Below are positions 1 to 6,322 of a stretch of DNA of 43,072 nucleotides, one piece after another (the stretch's first letter is position 1; every line of letters begins with the position of its first letter). The notes under the pieces were generated by a model, which worked only from the letters and a program-made list of their open reading frames with translations, did not search any database and had not been told where the DNA came from. This DNA is from a virus: positions 1 to 43,072 of IMG/VR virus record IMGVR_UViG_3300020034_000036; one strand, written 5' to 3'. The position numbers and the translations under genes were made by a program.

Positions 1-13
1 CATGGACAAGGTT
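1..13. other. Probable assembly fold-back at contig tip
   Basis: The first 13 bases are the exact reverse complement of positions 33-45. The bases that should precede position 14, judged from the other copy of the terminal repeat (42934-42946), are different and keep the VWA gene open. The tip is therefore best read as an assembly or fold-back artefact and not as phage sequence. Confidence 0.75.
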
Positions 14-139
14 TATACTTGCCGTATGTAGAAACCTTGTCCATGACATCAGCGTCAGTCTCAAATACCTCACCTGTAATATGTGAGTACATCGCAACGG
101 TGAACTTGATGAACTTAGGAACAACTGAACCGGCAGCTG
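14..139. repeat. Terminal direct repeat, left copy
   Basis: These 126 bases are identical to 42947-43072 at the other end of the window. Joining the two copies restores one uninterrupted reading frame, the VWA gene. This supports a circular or circularly permuted molecule of about 42,933 bp. The length is close to common assembler k-mer sizes, so it is more likely an assembly overlap than a true terminal repeat. Confidence 0.9.
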
Positions 140-539
140 TAAATGTCTTCTGCGCTTCATTTAAGATCCAGCGTGACTTAAACGAATACTCAGGTAGATA
201 GTCCAGAGCGTAGGGGTAGAACTTGCGGATTAAATCCTCAACCCGGAAGTCCTCAGGAACGTTAGCAAAAAACATCCATTTCTTCTTGTGTTCAAGAGAG
301 GTATGTGTCGTGATCTTAACAGGATGCGTGGTGTATTTAGCATGCCCACACTCATGAAGCAGATTAGCCACCACCTCAGTCTCAGTAAGAACAGTGAGAT
401 CCTCCGGGCGGTATTTAATCATTTGGGTATTGTGATCAAACGCCCACTCATCACCCTCTTTAATATTAACTGCCAAATTGCCTGATAAGACAGAAGCGAT
501 AGAACGAGCATCAGCTCTGGTAACACCGAAGTGAGGCAT
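14..539 (-). CDS. CobT-like HEXXH/VWA protein, N-terminal part (gene split by window ends)
   Basis: This is the first 175 or so codons of a gene that continues at 42946-42042 once the window is circularised, giving 476 aa in total. The ATG at 539 lies 3 bp after the stop of the AAA+ ATPase gene. The N-terminal domain has an HECGH motif (residues 62-66) and, about 30 residues later, an NVPEDFRVED segment. This is the HEXXH plus N-x-x-ED-x-R-x-E pattern of predicted metallopeptidase domains that precede VWA domains in CobT-like and DUF2201-like proteins. Zinc binding by H62, H66 and an acidic residue near 96-97 is inferred. Peptidase activity is not proven. Tight coupling to the upstream MoxR/CobS-type ATPase suggests a two-component ATPase/VWA machine. 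Confidence 0.85.
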
Positions 540-542
540 ACA

Positions 543-1745
543 TTAAAACGGCACTCCTTCAACTGCCGAGGCAAGCTCCAGAGGTTTAGCCGGATCACGT
601 TCCTCATCAACGATTTGGTCAAAGTCTTTCATAAACTTAGCATCAGACCAGGACTGTGACTGTACCTTTTTAAATGTATCCTCAGCGTTCATTTCAACAA
701 AGGTTAGCAGCACTCTCTGGAATCGATCAAGCCGTTCAGAGTCAGAAGTCATCTTGGACTGCTGAACACGCTCCTGTTTAACAGCCTCCTTCATAGCCCT
801 CATTCTATTAGCCATAGCCAGCATCCCCTCCTTGGCCTGCTTGGCATCAGCGGTAAGCGGTTTAATAGCATTCTCCCGGTCTTTGATATCCTTCTCCATT
901 GCCACAAAACGATCGATAAAAGGTGTCTCACCCTTCTTGCCGAAGAACAGGGCAACCATGGTGTTAACAGCCTTTTCATCGTCCGAATTAGCCCTAGCTA
1001 ATATAGACATTTGGATAGCATCCTGTACCGGGAATGTTTGAGAGAGAATAGCGAAATTGATAATGTCACGTGTTGAACAGACATACTCAATCTCATCTTT
1101 TTGGTACGCCTTGCGTAGCTCCTGCGCCATCTTAACCATCGACATAGCAATAGGCTCCTCAATCTTAGGGGCATATTTTGTGAGGATTTTAACCTCAGTG
1201 TCAAAGTCGGGATAATCTATCTGTAGGATGATTGGGAACCGGGACATCAGAGCCTTGTTAAGATCCTTGGTGCCGGAATATTTACCAGAAGGGTTCATGG
1301 TAGCGAACACCCGGAAGTCAGGGTGAGGCCTAACGACATCGCCATCCTTCTCAGCCAGGACAACATAACGATCATCATCAAGCAGTGAGTGAAGAACGAA
1401 TAGGATCTCAGGAAGGGCAGCGTTTAGCTCATCAAGCACAATCCAGTGCCCCTCTTTCATGGCTTGGATAAGAACACCGTCCTGCCAATAGGTGCCGTCT
1501 TTGTTGAGTAGCATCTTCCCAACAAACTCATCGACTGTGGTTTGACCATTAAGATTAACCCGGCGTAATCCCTGCTTGTGCTTGGCAGCAAGGTGTCTAA
1601 TCATAGAGGTTTTACCAACACCAGTCTCACCTATTAAAAGAACCGGGATGTTGTCACGGATAGCGAACTCCAAGGTGTCGAGGTTTTTATGTGAGCCGAT
1701 GATTTCATGTGGCTCTGGAATGAATGCGTTTAATTTTTTTGACAT
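543..1745 (-). CDS. MoxR/CobS-type AAA+ ATPase
   Basis: A 400-aa AAA_5 (dynein-related, MoxR/CobS) ATPase. It has Walker A GETGVGKT (39-46), Walker B WIVLDELN (101-108), the sensor-1 strand FATMN (near 148-151) and an arginine finger in MSRF (R169). The C-terminal third, after about residue 290, is charged and helical, probably coiled coil. The ATG at 1745 is chosen because an upstream in-frame extension would run into the -10 box at 1771-1776. The leader contains AGGAAAG at a long spacing. The gene has its own early promoter and is followed 3 bp later by the VWA/HEXXH gene. The likely role is an ATP-driven hexamer working with that VWA protein. Its target in the phage cycle is unknown. Confidence 0.92.
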   Translation of the reverse strand: MSKKLNAFIPEPHEIIGSHKNLDTLEFAIRDNIPVLLIGETGVGKTSMIRHLAAKHKQGLRRVNLNGQTTVDEFVGKMLLNKDGTYWQDGVLIQAMKEGHWIVLDELNAALPEILFVLHSLLDDDRYVVLAEKDGDVVRPHPDFRVFATMNPSGKYSGTKDLNKALMSRFPIILQIDYPDFDTEVKILTKYAPKIEEPIAMSMVKMAQELRKAYQKDEIEYVCSTRDIINFAILSQTFPVQDAIQMSILARANSDDEKAVNTMVALFFGKKGETPFIDRFVAMEKDIKDRENAIKPLTADAKQAKEGMLAMANRMRAMKEAVKQERVQQSKMTSDSERLDRFQRVLLTFVEMNAEDTFKKVQSQSWSDAKFMKDFDQIVDEERDPAKPLELASAVEGVPF

Positions 1746-1770
1746 TTTGTAATGTGCTTTCCTGTTATTT

Positions 1771-1799
1771 ATTTTAGATCTATATATAAATATAGTCAA
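1771..1799 (-). promoter_or_regulatory. Early promoter for the AAA+/VWA operon
   Basis: Minus strand: -35 TTGACT (1799-1794), 17-bp spacer containing TATATATAGAT, -10 TAAAAT (1776-1771). It shares the CCCCTTGAC start and the spacer with the promoters at 8368-8396 and 9814-9842. Here the leader is about 25 nt, unlike the other two. Confidence 0.82.
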
Positions 1800-1819
1800 G
1801 GGGCAATTTAACTACAGGA

Positions 1820-2023
1820 CTAAGAAACTGCTGCCCTCCCTGATGTTGGTGCCGGACTAGGATCTTCAAAAACTCCCATGTCCTCCATACACTTAGAACA
1901 GACAACAAATACTAACGCTTTATCCTTGAGATCAGCGTATTCTCTGAGCGGATCACGGTGAACAGTAAACGTCAGTGATCTGCATTTATAACATTGGAGC
2001 TGATCTTTTAACTGGTCAGTCAT
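1820..2023 (-). CDS. Small zinc-ribbon protein
   Basis: A 67-aa protein with CYKC near residue 11 and CSKC near residue 42, a treble-clef or ribbon-like two-CxxC layout expected to hold one zinc. The start ATG overlaps the upstream stop (ATGA), so translation is probably coupled to the membrane protein before it. Function unknown. It is the last gene before the early promoter of the AAA+/VWA pair. Confidence 0.7.
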   Translation of the reverse strand: MTDQLKDQLQCYKCRSLTFTVHRDPLREYADLKDKALVFVVCSKCMEDMGVFEDPSPAPTSGRAAVS

Positions 2024-2205
2024 AGGTAATCCGGCAGATCTTTCAGCCGACGCTCCTCCTCTAATCTTTTAACCGTACGCCACAGGTAAGCAGACAGCTC
2101 AATGGCAAACAACGCCACACAAAAGCCAAGCACAAAGCTGTGGTATTTAACAGCAGCCCATATACCTATCCAAATTATTGCTCCGATAACAAATCTAAAT
2201 ATCAT
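2020..2205 (-). CDS. Small membrane protein, two TM segments
   Basis: A 61-aa protein with two hydrophobic stretches (about 4-21 and 23-42) followed by a charged tail rich in E, R and K. The ATG overlaps the TGA of the upstream gene, indicating translational coupling. Size and topology resemble many phage small membrane proteins, but no family is recognised. It sits far from the lysis cassette, so a lysis role is not suggested. Confidence 0.65.
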   Translation of the reverse strand: MIFRFVIGAIIWIGIWAAVKYHSFVLGFCVALFAIELSAYLWRTVKRLEEERRLKDLPDYL

Positions 2206-2390
2206 TTTTCTTTTTTACCTTTCTTCCAATTACCGTTATATGACGGTAGAACAAACTTAGCTATCCTCTCCTTACCGTGGATCGTCTCCAACGCCACACG
2301 CATGCCGGACTGCCGAGCTATTCTCAAGAGCCGTTGGACGTAGATTTCCGTTTCAATAAGTTCAGTGTTCTTTGCTTTAGCTCTTGCCAT
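2202..2390 (-). CDS. Small basic hypothetical protein
   Basis: A 62-aa, Lys/Arg-rich protein with no recognised motif. Residues 1-34 look helical and the last ten are almost all Lys, Gly and Glu. Its first 67 bases overlap the end of the upstream gene in another frame, so one of the two ends may be mis-called. No good Shine-Dalgarno precedes the ATG. The composition would suit nucleic-acid binding, but that is a guess. Confidence 0.5.
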   Translation of the reverse strand: MARAKAKNTELIETEIYVQRLLRIARQSGMRVALETIHGKERIAKFVLPSYNGNWKKGKKEK

Positions 2391-2809
2391 TTTTTATCTT
2401 TCGGTTGCCATTTCCATATCTTCCAGCGCCAATATGTATCATCCCAAATAGCTTTGATCGCCTGCTTAAAAGTATACCAGCCGTCTGAATAAATCAGCAC
2501 AAACTCTGCATGCCCAAGGGCGGCACGTTCCTCTGAGGTGTAGCGTTGTGACTCCAGTGAGACAGGCCAGTCACCAGTAAACGGATTACGAATAAAAACC
2601 ATCGACTCAAAGATAATAGGTAAAGATGTCTCCGAATAAGAATGATCTAAACCTAACCAGACAGTCGAGATCTGAACCCAGCCCCTAAAAAGCTTAGTCT
2701 CCCCCACCCGGCGATACCCAAAGTCCTCAAACTTCTTCGCCCACTCTAAAGTCCCGTGGGGATCTTTTGGTGTGCCCTTGAACGGCTTTCCTTTTCGATC
2801 GTAATACAT
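2324..2809 (-). CDS. Conserved phage hypothetical protein
   Basis: A 161-aa protein of a family common in tailed phages. It is recognised by the pattern STVWLGLDHSY, PIIFESMVF and RYTSEERAALGH (residues about 50-110), with a Trp/Lys-rich C terminus. The family has no known function. The start is placed at the ATG at 2809, giving MYYDRKGKPF, because relatives begin with this Asp/Lys/Gly turn; an ATG 18 bp upstream (2827) is the alternative. It overlaps the zinc-protein gene upstream by about 80 bp and the basic protein downstream by 67 bp. Confidence 0.75.
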   Translation of the reverse strand: MYYDRKGKPFKGTPKDPHGTLEWAKKFEDFGYRRVGETKLFRGWVQISTVWLGLDHSYSETSLPIIFESMVFIRNPFTGDWPVSLESQRYTSEERAALGHAEFVLIYSDGWYTFKQAIKAIWDDTYWRWKIWKWQPKDKKWQELKQRTLNLLKRKSTSNGS

Positions 2810-2996
2810 TGGCCTTATTTTTTTCATACTTTTTAAACTGTCCTCTGGGCGTTGACGTTAAATGCCAAAACCCACACCAACGGCAATGATACGCCTCGTG
2901 ATGCGATCTTAAAGTCATAGTTCGTCCGACGTGTCTAACCTCACGCTGTGACGTATAACCAACTTTACCAGTGCACCCAGGTAAATAGCGTTTCAA
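2727..2996 (-). CDS. Small zinc-binding protein (CxxC...H type), TTG start
   Basis: An 89-aa protein whose central part (GYTSQREV ... YHCRWCGFWHLTS) matches a widespread small phage/bacterial zinc-binding type in which CxxC and a following W-H-L-T sit after a Y-x-S helix. Function is unknown. The start must be the TTG at 2996: an in-frame stop lies 12 bp upstream, and the next ATG would remove part of the conserved region. A strong hairpin (2999-3025) ends only two bases before this TTG. The 3' end overlaps the next gene. Confidence 0.65.
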   Translation of the reverse strand: MKRYLPGCTGKVGYTSQREVRHVGRTMTLRSHHEAYHCRWCGFWHLTSTPRGQFKKYEKNKANVLRSKRKAVQGHTKRSPRDFRVGEEV

Positions 2997-2998
2997 AG

Positions 2999-3025
2999 GA
3001 TGGGGTCAAATTGCTTCACCCCATC
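2999..3025 (-). terminator. Intergenic hairpin between prohibitin-like and zinc-protein genes
   Basis: A perfect 8-bp stem, GATGGGGT paired with ACCCCATC, with an 11-nt loop, followed on the minus strand by CTTTG. It lacks a long U-tract, so it may be a weak terminator, an RNA-stability element, or a structure limiting translation from the adjacent TTG. Confidence 0.5.
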
Positions 3026-3035
3026 GTCCGGCTCA

Positions 3036-3824
3036 CTATCTGTTTACGTTAATAAACGGAGTCGTCTGACCTAACATGGTCTGCGGTAGAACGCCATTCC
3101 AGCGTTTAACAGCCTCCCAATCCACTAACCTCTGATTCTCAGCTAAAGCAGCAGACTGGATACGGATAGACTCCGCATCAGCTTTCGCTGTCTCTATTTT
3201 TTGCTGAGCCTGAAACTTAACCTGCTCCAGCTTATTCTTTTCAGCTAAAGCATCTTGTTCAGCCTGAGCCTTTCGCTCAATAGCTTTGTTGAACTCCGGG
3301 GAAAAATCAACGTTAACAATAGATACGTCATCTAAGATTAAGTATCTGGTTGCCAAGCGTGTACCCAACGAAGCATCCAACGTAGCCTTCAAACCGGCAC
3401 GTTTGGTGAGCAACTCCTCAGCAGTATTCTGAGCGGTCGCCGCCTTAACGGTTTCATTAATAGCAGGGGTGACAATTTTGTCTACCAACGCCTGCATATC
3501 ACCGATCTCCTGAAATGCCTTATCAATCTTTGAAGAATCGATGTGCCATGTAACAGCTACCCGTGTCGAAACTGACTGCAAGTCCTTAGACGCAGCAGAA
3601 GAATCGATCTCGGTCTTTTGTGTCTGAACAGACATGTGTGTAACCTCCTCTGAGAATGGATTTCTGGTATGAGTACCCTCACCCAAAATTCTCAGCTGAC
3701 CGTTCCAATTGTTGTATACAACACCACGCTCTCCGGCATCAACCGTAACCCATGGTGACATCATCAACGCAACGATAAAAATGATAAAAAATATAACGAT
3801 TGCAATAATAATTTTTATTCTAAT
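3036..3824 (-). CDS. Prohibitin/stomatin (SPFH)-like membrane protein, apparent AUU start
   Basis: A 262-aa SPFH-domain protein. An N-terminal TM segment (IIIAIVIFFIIFIVALMM, about 5-22) is followed by an SPFH domain (VDAGERGVVYNNWNG ... VNVDFSPEFNKAIERK) and a coiled-coil tail rich in A, E, Q and K. This is the prohibitin arrangement: membrane-anchored, ring-forming scaffolds that in bacteria associate with FtsH-type proteases. The TM part is in frame but has no ATG, GTG or TTG before it. A strong AGGAGG (3836-3831) lies 6 nt before ATT at 3824, so an AUU start (as in infC) is the best reading. ATA at 3818 or the TTG/ATG near 3767 are alternatives. Prohibitins are known in some phages; the role here is unknown, possibly membrane or protease modulation. 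Confidence 0.85.
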   Translation of the reverse strand: MRIKIIIAIVIFFIIFIVALMMSPWVTVDAGERGVVYNNWNGQLRILGEGTHTRNPFSEEVTHMSVQTQKTEIDSSAASKDLQSVSTRVAVTWHIDSSKIDKAFQEIGDMQALVDKIVTPAINETVKAATAQNTAEELLTKRAGLKATLDASLGTRLATRYLILDDVSIVNVDFSPEFNKAIERKAQAEQDALAEKNKLEQVKFQAQQKIETAKADAESIRIQSAALAENQRLVDWEAVKRWNGVLPQTMLGQTTPFINVNR

Positions 3825-3835
3825 TCACCCCCTCC

Positions 3836-3952
3836 TCAAGCTCTTCTTCCTTTATTAGCCAGCTCCGGGTAACGGCTAAGAAACTTATCTAATTTAACTG
3901 GGTCGGTAGCTCGCGAGAATGCACGCAAAGCTCGTTTTTGATTTTCAAACAT
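3836..3952 (-). CDS. Small basic protein directly after a tRNA-like RNA
   Basis: A 38-aa ORF (MFENQKRALR ... ANKGRRA) with an amphipathic, basic composition. Its ATG begins 3 nt after the discriminator base of the tRNA-like element (3956), with no Shine-Dalgarno other than one inside the RNA. Its stop codon is immediately followed by the AGGAGG of the prohibitin-like gene, so the two are likely coupled. No family is recognised. Confidence 0.55.
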   Translation of the reverse strand: MFENQKRALRAFSRATDPVKLDKFLSRYPELANKGRRA

Positions 3953-3955
3953 AGG

Positions 3956-4058
3956 CGGAGAGGGTACGATTTGAACGTACGTCCCAGGGTACAACCTGGA
4001 AAGCTAAATCCCAAATGAGAAGGATCAAGCCTGCAATAAACCACTATGCGACCTCTCC
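3956..4058 (-). tRNA. tRNA-like element, class II with expanded anticodon arm
   Basis: Minus strand: a 7-bp acceptor (GGAGAGG/CCTCTCC), D-stem GCA/TGC with a GTGGTTTAT-type loop, a long variable arm (CCAGG/CCTGG), T-stem GTACG/CGTAC with loop TTCAAAT, then G-CC-T in place of NCCA. The variable arm suggests a Ser/Leu-like tRNA. The anticodon arm is about 14 nt too long: a stem AGGCT/AGCTT encloses about 21 nt with an inner GATCC/GGATT hairpin, so no anticodon can be assigned. It may be a tRNA with an anticodon-loop insertion, a decayed tRNA, or a tRNA mimic used as an RNA-processing site. The ATG of a 38-aa gene follows at once. Confidence 0.6.
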
Positions 4059-4169
4059 GTATTGCTAAAGGGCTTTTAATGTTGACTCAGCCCTGGTGGT
4101 GAAATGGTAACTAGACATCCGGGTATAAGCCGCCGCCCGTCAACACACCAGCAAACCAACTAACTTCGT
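4059..4169 (-). other. Non-coding, structured spacer between the ParB-like gene and the tRNA-like RNA
   Basis: No ORF is supported here. It holds a 5-bp stem GGGCT/AGCCC (4070-4074 with 4089-4093) followed on the minus strand by CCCTTT, and a second region bounded by CTGGTG (4093-4098) and CACCAG (4146-4151). The plus-strand stretch GTGAAATGGTAACTAGACA resembles a D-arm, but no T-arm can be drawn, so it is not called as a tRNA. Confidence 0.45.
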
Positions 4170-4898
4170 TTAATAGAAACGTACCCGTGTACCGGCAACG
4201 TGCCAGTTATAGATATCTTCTAATATTTTCAAGTAACCACGAACGTTAGCCTGCCTTTCAATTCGCAAAGCTGCGCTGTGTAACTTTTCTCTAAACCGTT
4301 TTGTATCAAAACCCTTCATCCTGATTAACTTACCTAATGAAAACATCAGGTCACGGTCTGTCCTAACCTTAGGTGCCAGATAAGGGGTGATCTCCTCTAA
4401 AAGCGAAACCACTGCCTCCGCATACGCTAAATCAGTAATCGTAAATGTACCCATTTTAAAATCGGATCTGATACCAGTAGCGCTCATATTATGAGATACG
4501 CCCCGGAGCAACACTGCACCCTGAGATGTAGCAATACCATGCTCACGACAAAACTCGCGCAGCTGAATATAGTCCTGTTTCCCAAGCTCACAGTATGACC
4601 TCAGATAATTGTCTAAACCCCACGGTCTAACCGCAGAGTTAAGCAAATGCACCTCAGTCAAAGTGGCTCCTTTTTTAACGATGTAGTAAATTTCTAAATG
4701 ATTAACGCGAGCAACCTCTAATCTATGCTGACCGTCCACAACCTCCATTTTTTCATTAACGATAATAGGATGTTGTTCAAGCAAGTTATTAGCCAGAATA
4801 GATGTAGATAAAGCTCTAACGTGGTGGGGATTTATTGATCTATTGCCCGGTAAAAAACCAAACAATGAATACTGAGTAGTAGATTTAATTACTGCCAT
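4170..4898 (-). CDS. ParB/Srx-like nuclease-domain protein
   Basis: A 242-aa protein with a ParB N-terminal (ParB/sulfiredoxin) fold: an HVRALSTSI helix, then VVDGQHRLEVARV (residues 53-65) containing the conserved D-G-Q-H-R. The C-terminal two thirds are helical and lack a recognisable ParB DNA-binding HTH. Such phage ParB-like proteins are commonly associated with replication or DNA modification; no partition locus is visible. The start at 4898 follows AGAGGGGCGG and gives the usual N terminus. An in-frame upstream extension is mostly the overlapping small membrane gene. The stop is followed by the structured spacer and tRNA-like RNA. Confidence 0.8.
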   Translation of the reverse strand: MAVIKSTTQYSLFGFLPGNRSINPHHVRALSTSILANNLLEQHPIIVNEKMEVVDGQHRLEVARVNHLEIYYIVKKGATLTEVHLLNSAVRPWGLDNYLRSYCELGKQDYIQLREFCREHGIATSQGAVLLRGVSHNMSATGIRSDFKMGTFTITDLAYAEAVVSLLEEITPYLAPKVRTDRDLMFSLGKLIRMKGFDTKRFREKLHSAALRIERQANVRGYLKILEDIYNWHVAGTRVRFY

Positions 4899-5043
4899 TC
4901 GACTCACCGCCCCTCTTACGCTTAAATTTCTCCTTTTTTGTATCGGAGATAGCGTCTTCTTTACCGGCTTTATATACAAGATATATAACCGCAAAAATTA
5001 TAAGTAGGATAGCGATATCGATAATAAAAATAGTTAATCTCAT
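4885..5043 (-). CDS. Small single-TM protein
   Basis: A 52-aa protein: an N-terminal TM helix (about 3-24, rich in I, L and F) and a strongly basic tail (KKEKFKRKRGG). It overlaps the ParB-like gene start by 14 bp, indicating coupling. The topology predicts a short inner-membrane anchor with a cytoplasmic basic tail. Function unknown. Confidence 0.6.
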   Translation of the reverse strand: MRLTIFIIDIAILLIIFAVIYLVYKAGKEDAISDTKKEKFKRKRGGESNGSN

Positions 5044-5067
5044 TTTGTTTTAACGTGTTAAACGTGA

Positions 5068-5556
5068 CTAAGACTCATGGCGTTTACGATCCTTAGATAA
5101 CAGATCACCAATGTCAGGCATACCACCAGTTCGTTCTTCTTCTTGTTGCATGAATGCTATGTCTAGTTCTAGGATAGCCATCAGCTTTTCTCTAATAACA
5201 TGAATCACCGGGCTGGTAGCCAACAAACCCTTTTTAGCAGCATACTTCTGTAACACAGTGGCACAAACTGCCTCAAGTACAATCTGCCGGAACTCGTCAC
5301 TATTATCCATTGAGTAAGCCATCAGCTGTGTGAGATTGTTAGGGGAACCAAACAGATCCATCTGGCTGCCGGTACTATCGTTATCCTTAGGGAATGCATA
5401 CTGCTCTAAATGAATATGAGACTGTTTAACAGCTCCGCGCTCTTTGATATCCTTTTCGATTGACGCACGAGCAGCAGCTGCCTCTTTATCGTACTCTTTT
5501 AAAGCATCCTTATTTTTAGCAGACACCCGGAAGTTTACTAACGGTTTACGACTCAT
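5068..5556 (-). CDS. Tandem paralogue family member A
   Basis: A 162-aa soluble, charged protein. The central segment NLTQLMAYSMDNSDEF followed by a helical QIVLEAV stretch aligns by eye with the same positions of the two neighbouring genes (5546-6040 and 6323-6679), so the three look like diverged tandem duplicates. The start at 5556 has GGGAGGTAAAG upstream. The end RKRHES arises where CATGA serves both as the C terminus and the next start region. No database family is recognised; the helical, acidic middle suggests oligomerisation. Confidence 0.7.
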   Translation of the reverse strand: MSRKPLVNFRVSAKNKDALKEYDKEAAAARASIEKDIKERGAVKQSHIHLEQYAFPKDNDSTGSQMDLFGSPNNLTQLMAYSMDNSDEFRQIVLEAVCATVLQKYAAKKGLLATSPVIHVIREKLMAILELDIAFMQQEEERTGGMPDIGDLLSKDRKRHES

Positions 5557-6040
5557 GAACTTTACCTCCCATCGGTATAGGTTTTTTCTCAAGCGCTGTA
5601 TCTTGGAAATTGATCTTCATCTGATCAAAAGTCTTCTCACCGATCTCCAACTCTTTCATCAACTGCATGATTTGTGAGGTGGCGTGCTCTTGATTACGAA
5701 TCTCATGGCGATCAACACGTGCCATGATAAGGGTCTGGATAACAGCCATCTTGATAATGTCTTTCATATCCGGCTCTTCTTCTAATAAGCTAGTAAGCAT
5801 CTTCATCAGATCCTGTCTGCCTCCCATAACTTTAGCAGTAACAGCGGTGTCCTTATCATCAGTAGGCTCAGCGACCTGAATCAACTGAAGGGAAAGTGAA
5901 GCCGCAATCTTACCGCCCATGCGTTTGACCTCTTCGTCAACCTCACGATCAGCGTTTTTAACTTCGTCACTCGCAAGGTGTTCCTCGAACTCCTTACGAG
6001 ATTTAATAGACTCATTTTTATAATAAATATCTTTGCTCAT
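5546..6040 (-). CDS. Tandem paralogue family member B
   Basis: A 164-aa protein with a segment DLMKMLTSLLEEEPDMKDII corresponding to the NLxxLLAYxMD block of its neighbours. It is strongly charged and predicted helical throughout. The start ATG at 6040 has AAGGAA upstream; the 3' end overlaps the start of member A by 11 bp and also encodes ...VHES. Function unknown. Retention of three adjacent copies implies a useful dose or a hetero-oligomer. Confidence 0.7.
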   Translation of the reverse strand: MSKDIYYKNESIKSRKEFEEHLASDEVKNADREVDEEVKRMGGKIAASLSLQLIQVAEPTDDKDTAVTAKVMGGRQDLMKMLTSLLEEEPDMKDIIKMAVIQTLIMARVDRHEIRNQEHATSQIMQLMKELEIGEKTFDQMKINFQDTALEKKPIPMGGKVHES

Positions 6041-6041
6041 T

Positions 6042-6266
6042 CTATTTCCTTTTTTTAAACTTCTTAATAGCGTTAACAACAGCGTGTACTTCAGAGGCCG
6101 TGTATAATCGCCAATTCCTGTCCGGGTATTCCATCACCGAGCTAGGAGCCGGGATGATACCTCTGCGTTCGTAATTTAGTAACGTAACATAAGTGCAAGG
6201 CAGTCCCTGATCTTTCAGTAACTGTCTTATATATTTCGCTCCGTATAATGCGTTTTGTTTTTTCAT
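6042..6266 (-). CDS. MerR/excisionase-like HTH protein
   Basis: A 74-aa protein with the layout of a minimal MerR-type winged HTH: GAKYIRQLLKDQG, YVTLLNYERRGIIPAP, then RNWRLYTASEV. The recognition helix plus the R-x-Y-T-x-S-E-V wing are typical of MerR/Xis-like DNA-binding domains. There is no effector domain. No integrase or attachment site is seen, so a regulator is more likely than an excisionase. The ATG at 6266 is preferred over an in-frame TTG at 6287. The stop lies one base before the paralogue B start. Confidence 0.75.
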   Translation of the reverse strand: MKKQNALYGAKYIRQLLKDQGLPCTYVTLLNYERRGIIPAPSSVMEYPDRNWRLYTASEVHAVVNAIKKFKKRK

Positions 6267-6322
6267 AAAAATTATAGATGATGTCAATCAGATTATCATA
6301 GTTATTGATAGATAAAAAGACA
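6267..6322 (-). promoter_or_regulatory. A/T-rich leader of the MerR-like gene, possible promoter
   Basis: The minus strand contains TATAAT ending 4 bases before the ATG, with no well-spaced -35 (TTGACA is only 5 bases upstream of the -10). The close spacing makes it a doubtful promoter. No gene is called in this stretch. Confidence 0.25.

Noticed and set aside
14-139. Genuine short terminal repeat of a linear genome
   Set aside because: The repeat lies inside a coding gene that becomes continuous on joining, and its size is close to typical assembly overlaps; circular assembly is the simpler reading.
4129-4148. GCCGCCCGTCAACACACC resembles the conserved 16S rRNA 1400 region
   Set aside because: The two 16S blocks (ACACACC and GCCCGTCA) are in the wrong order and nothing else of rRNA is present, so it is coincidence.
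4093-4151. A possible third tRNA bounded by CTGGTG/CACCAG with a D-arm-like stretch on the plus strand
   Set aside because: No T-arm and only a 6-bp acceptor can be drawn on either strand, and the length is too short.
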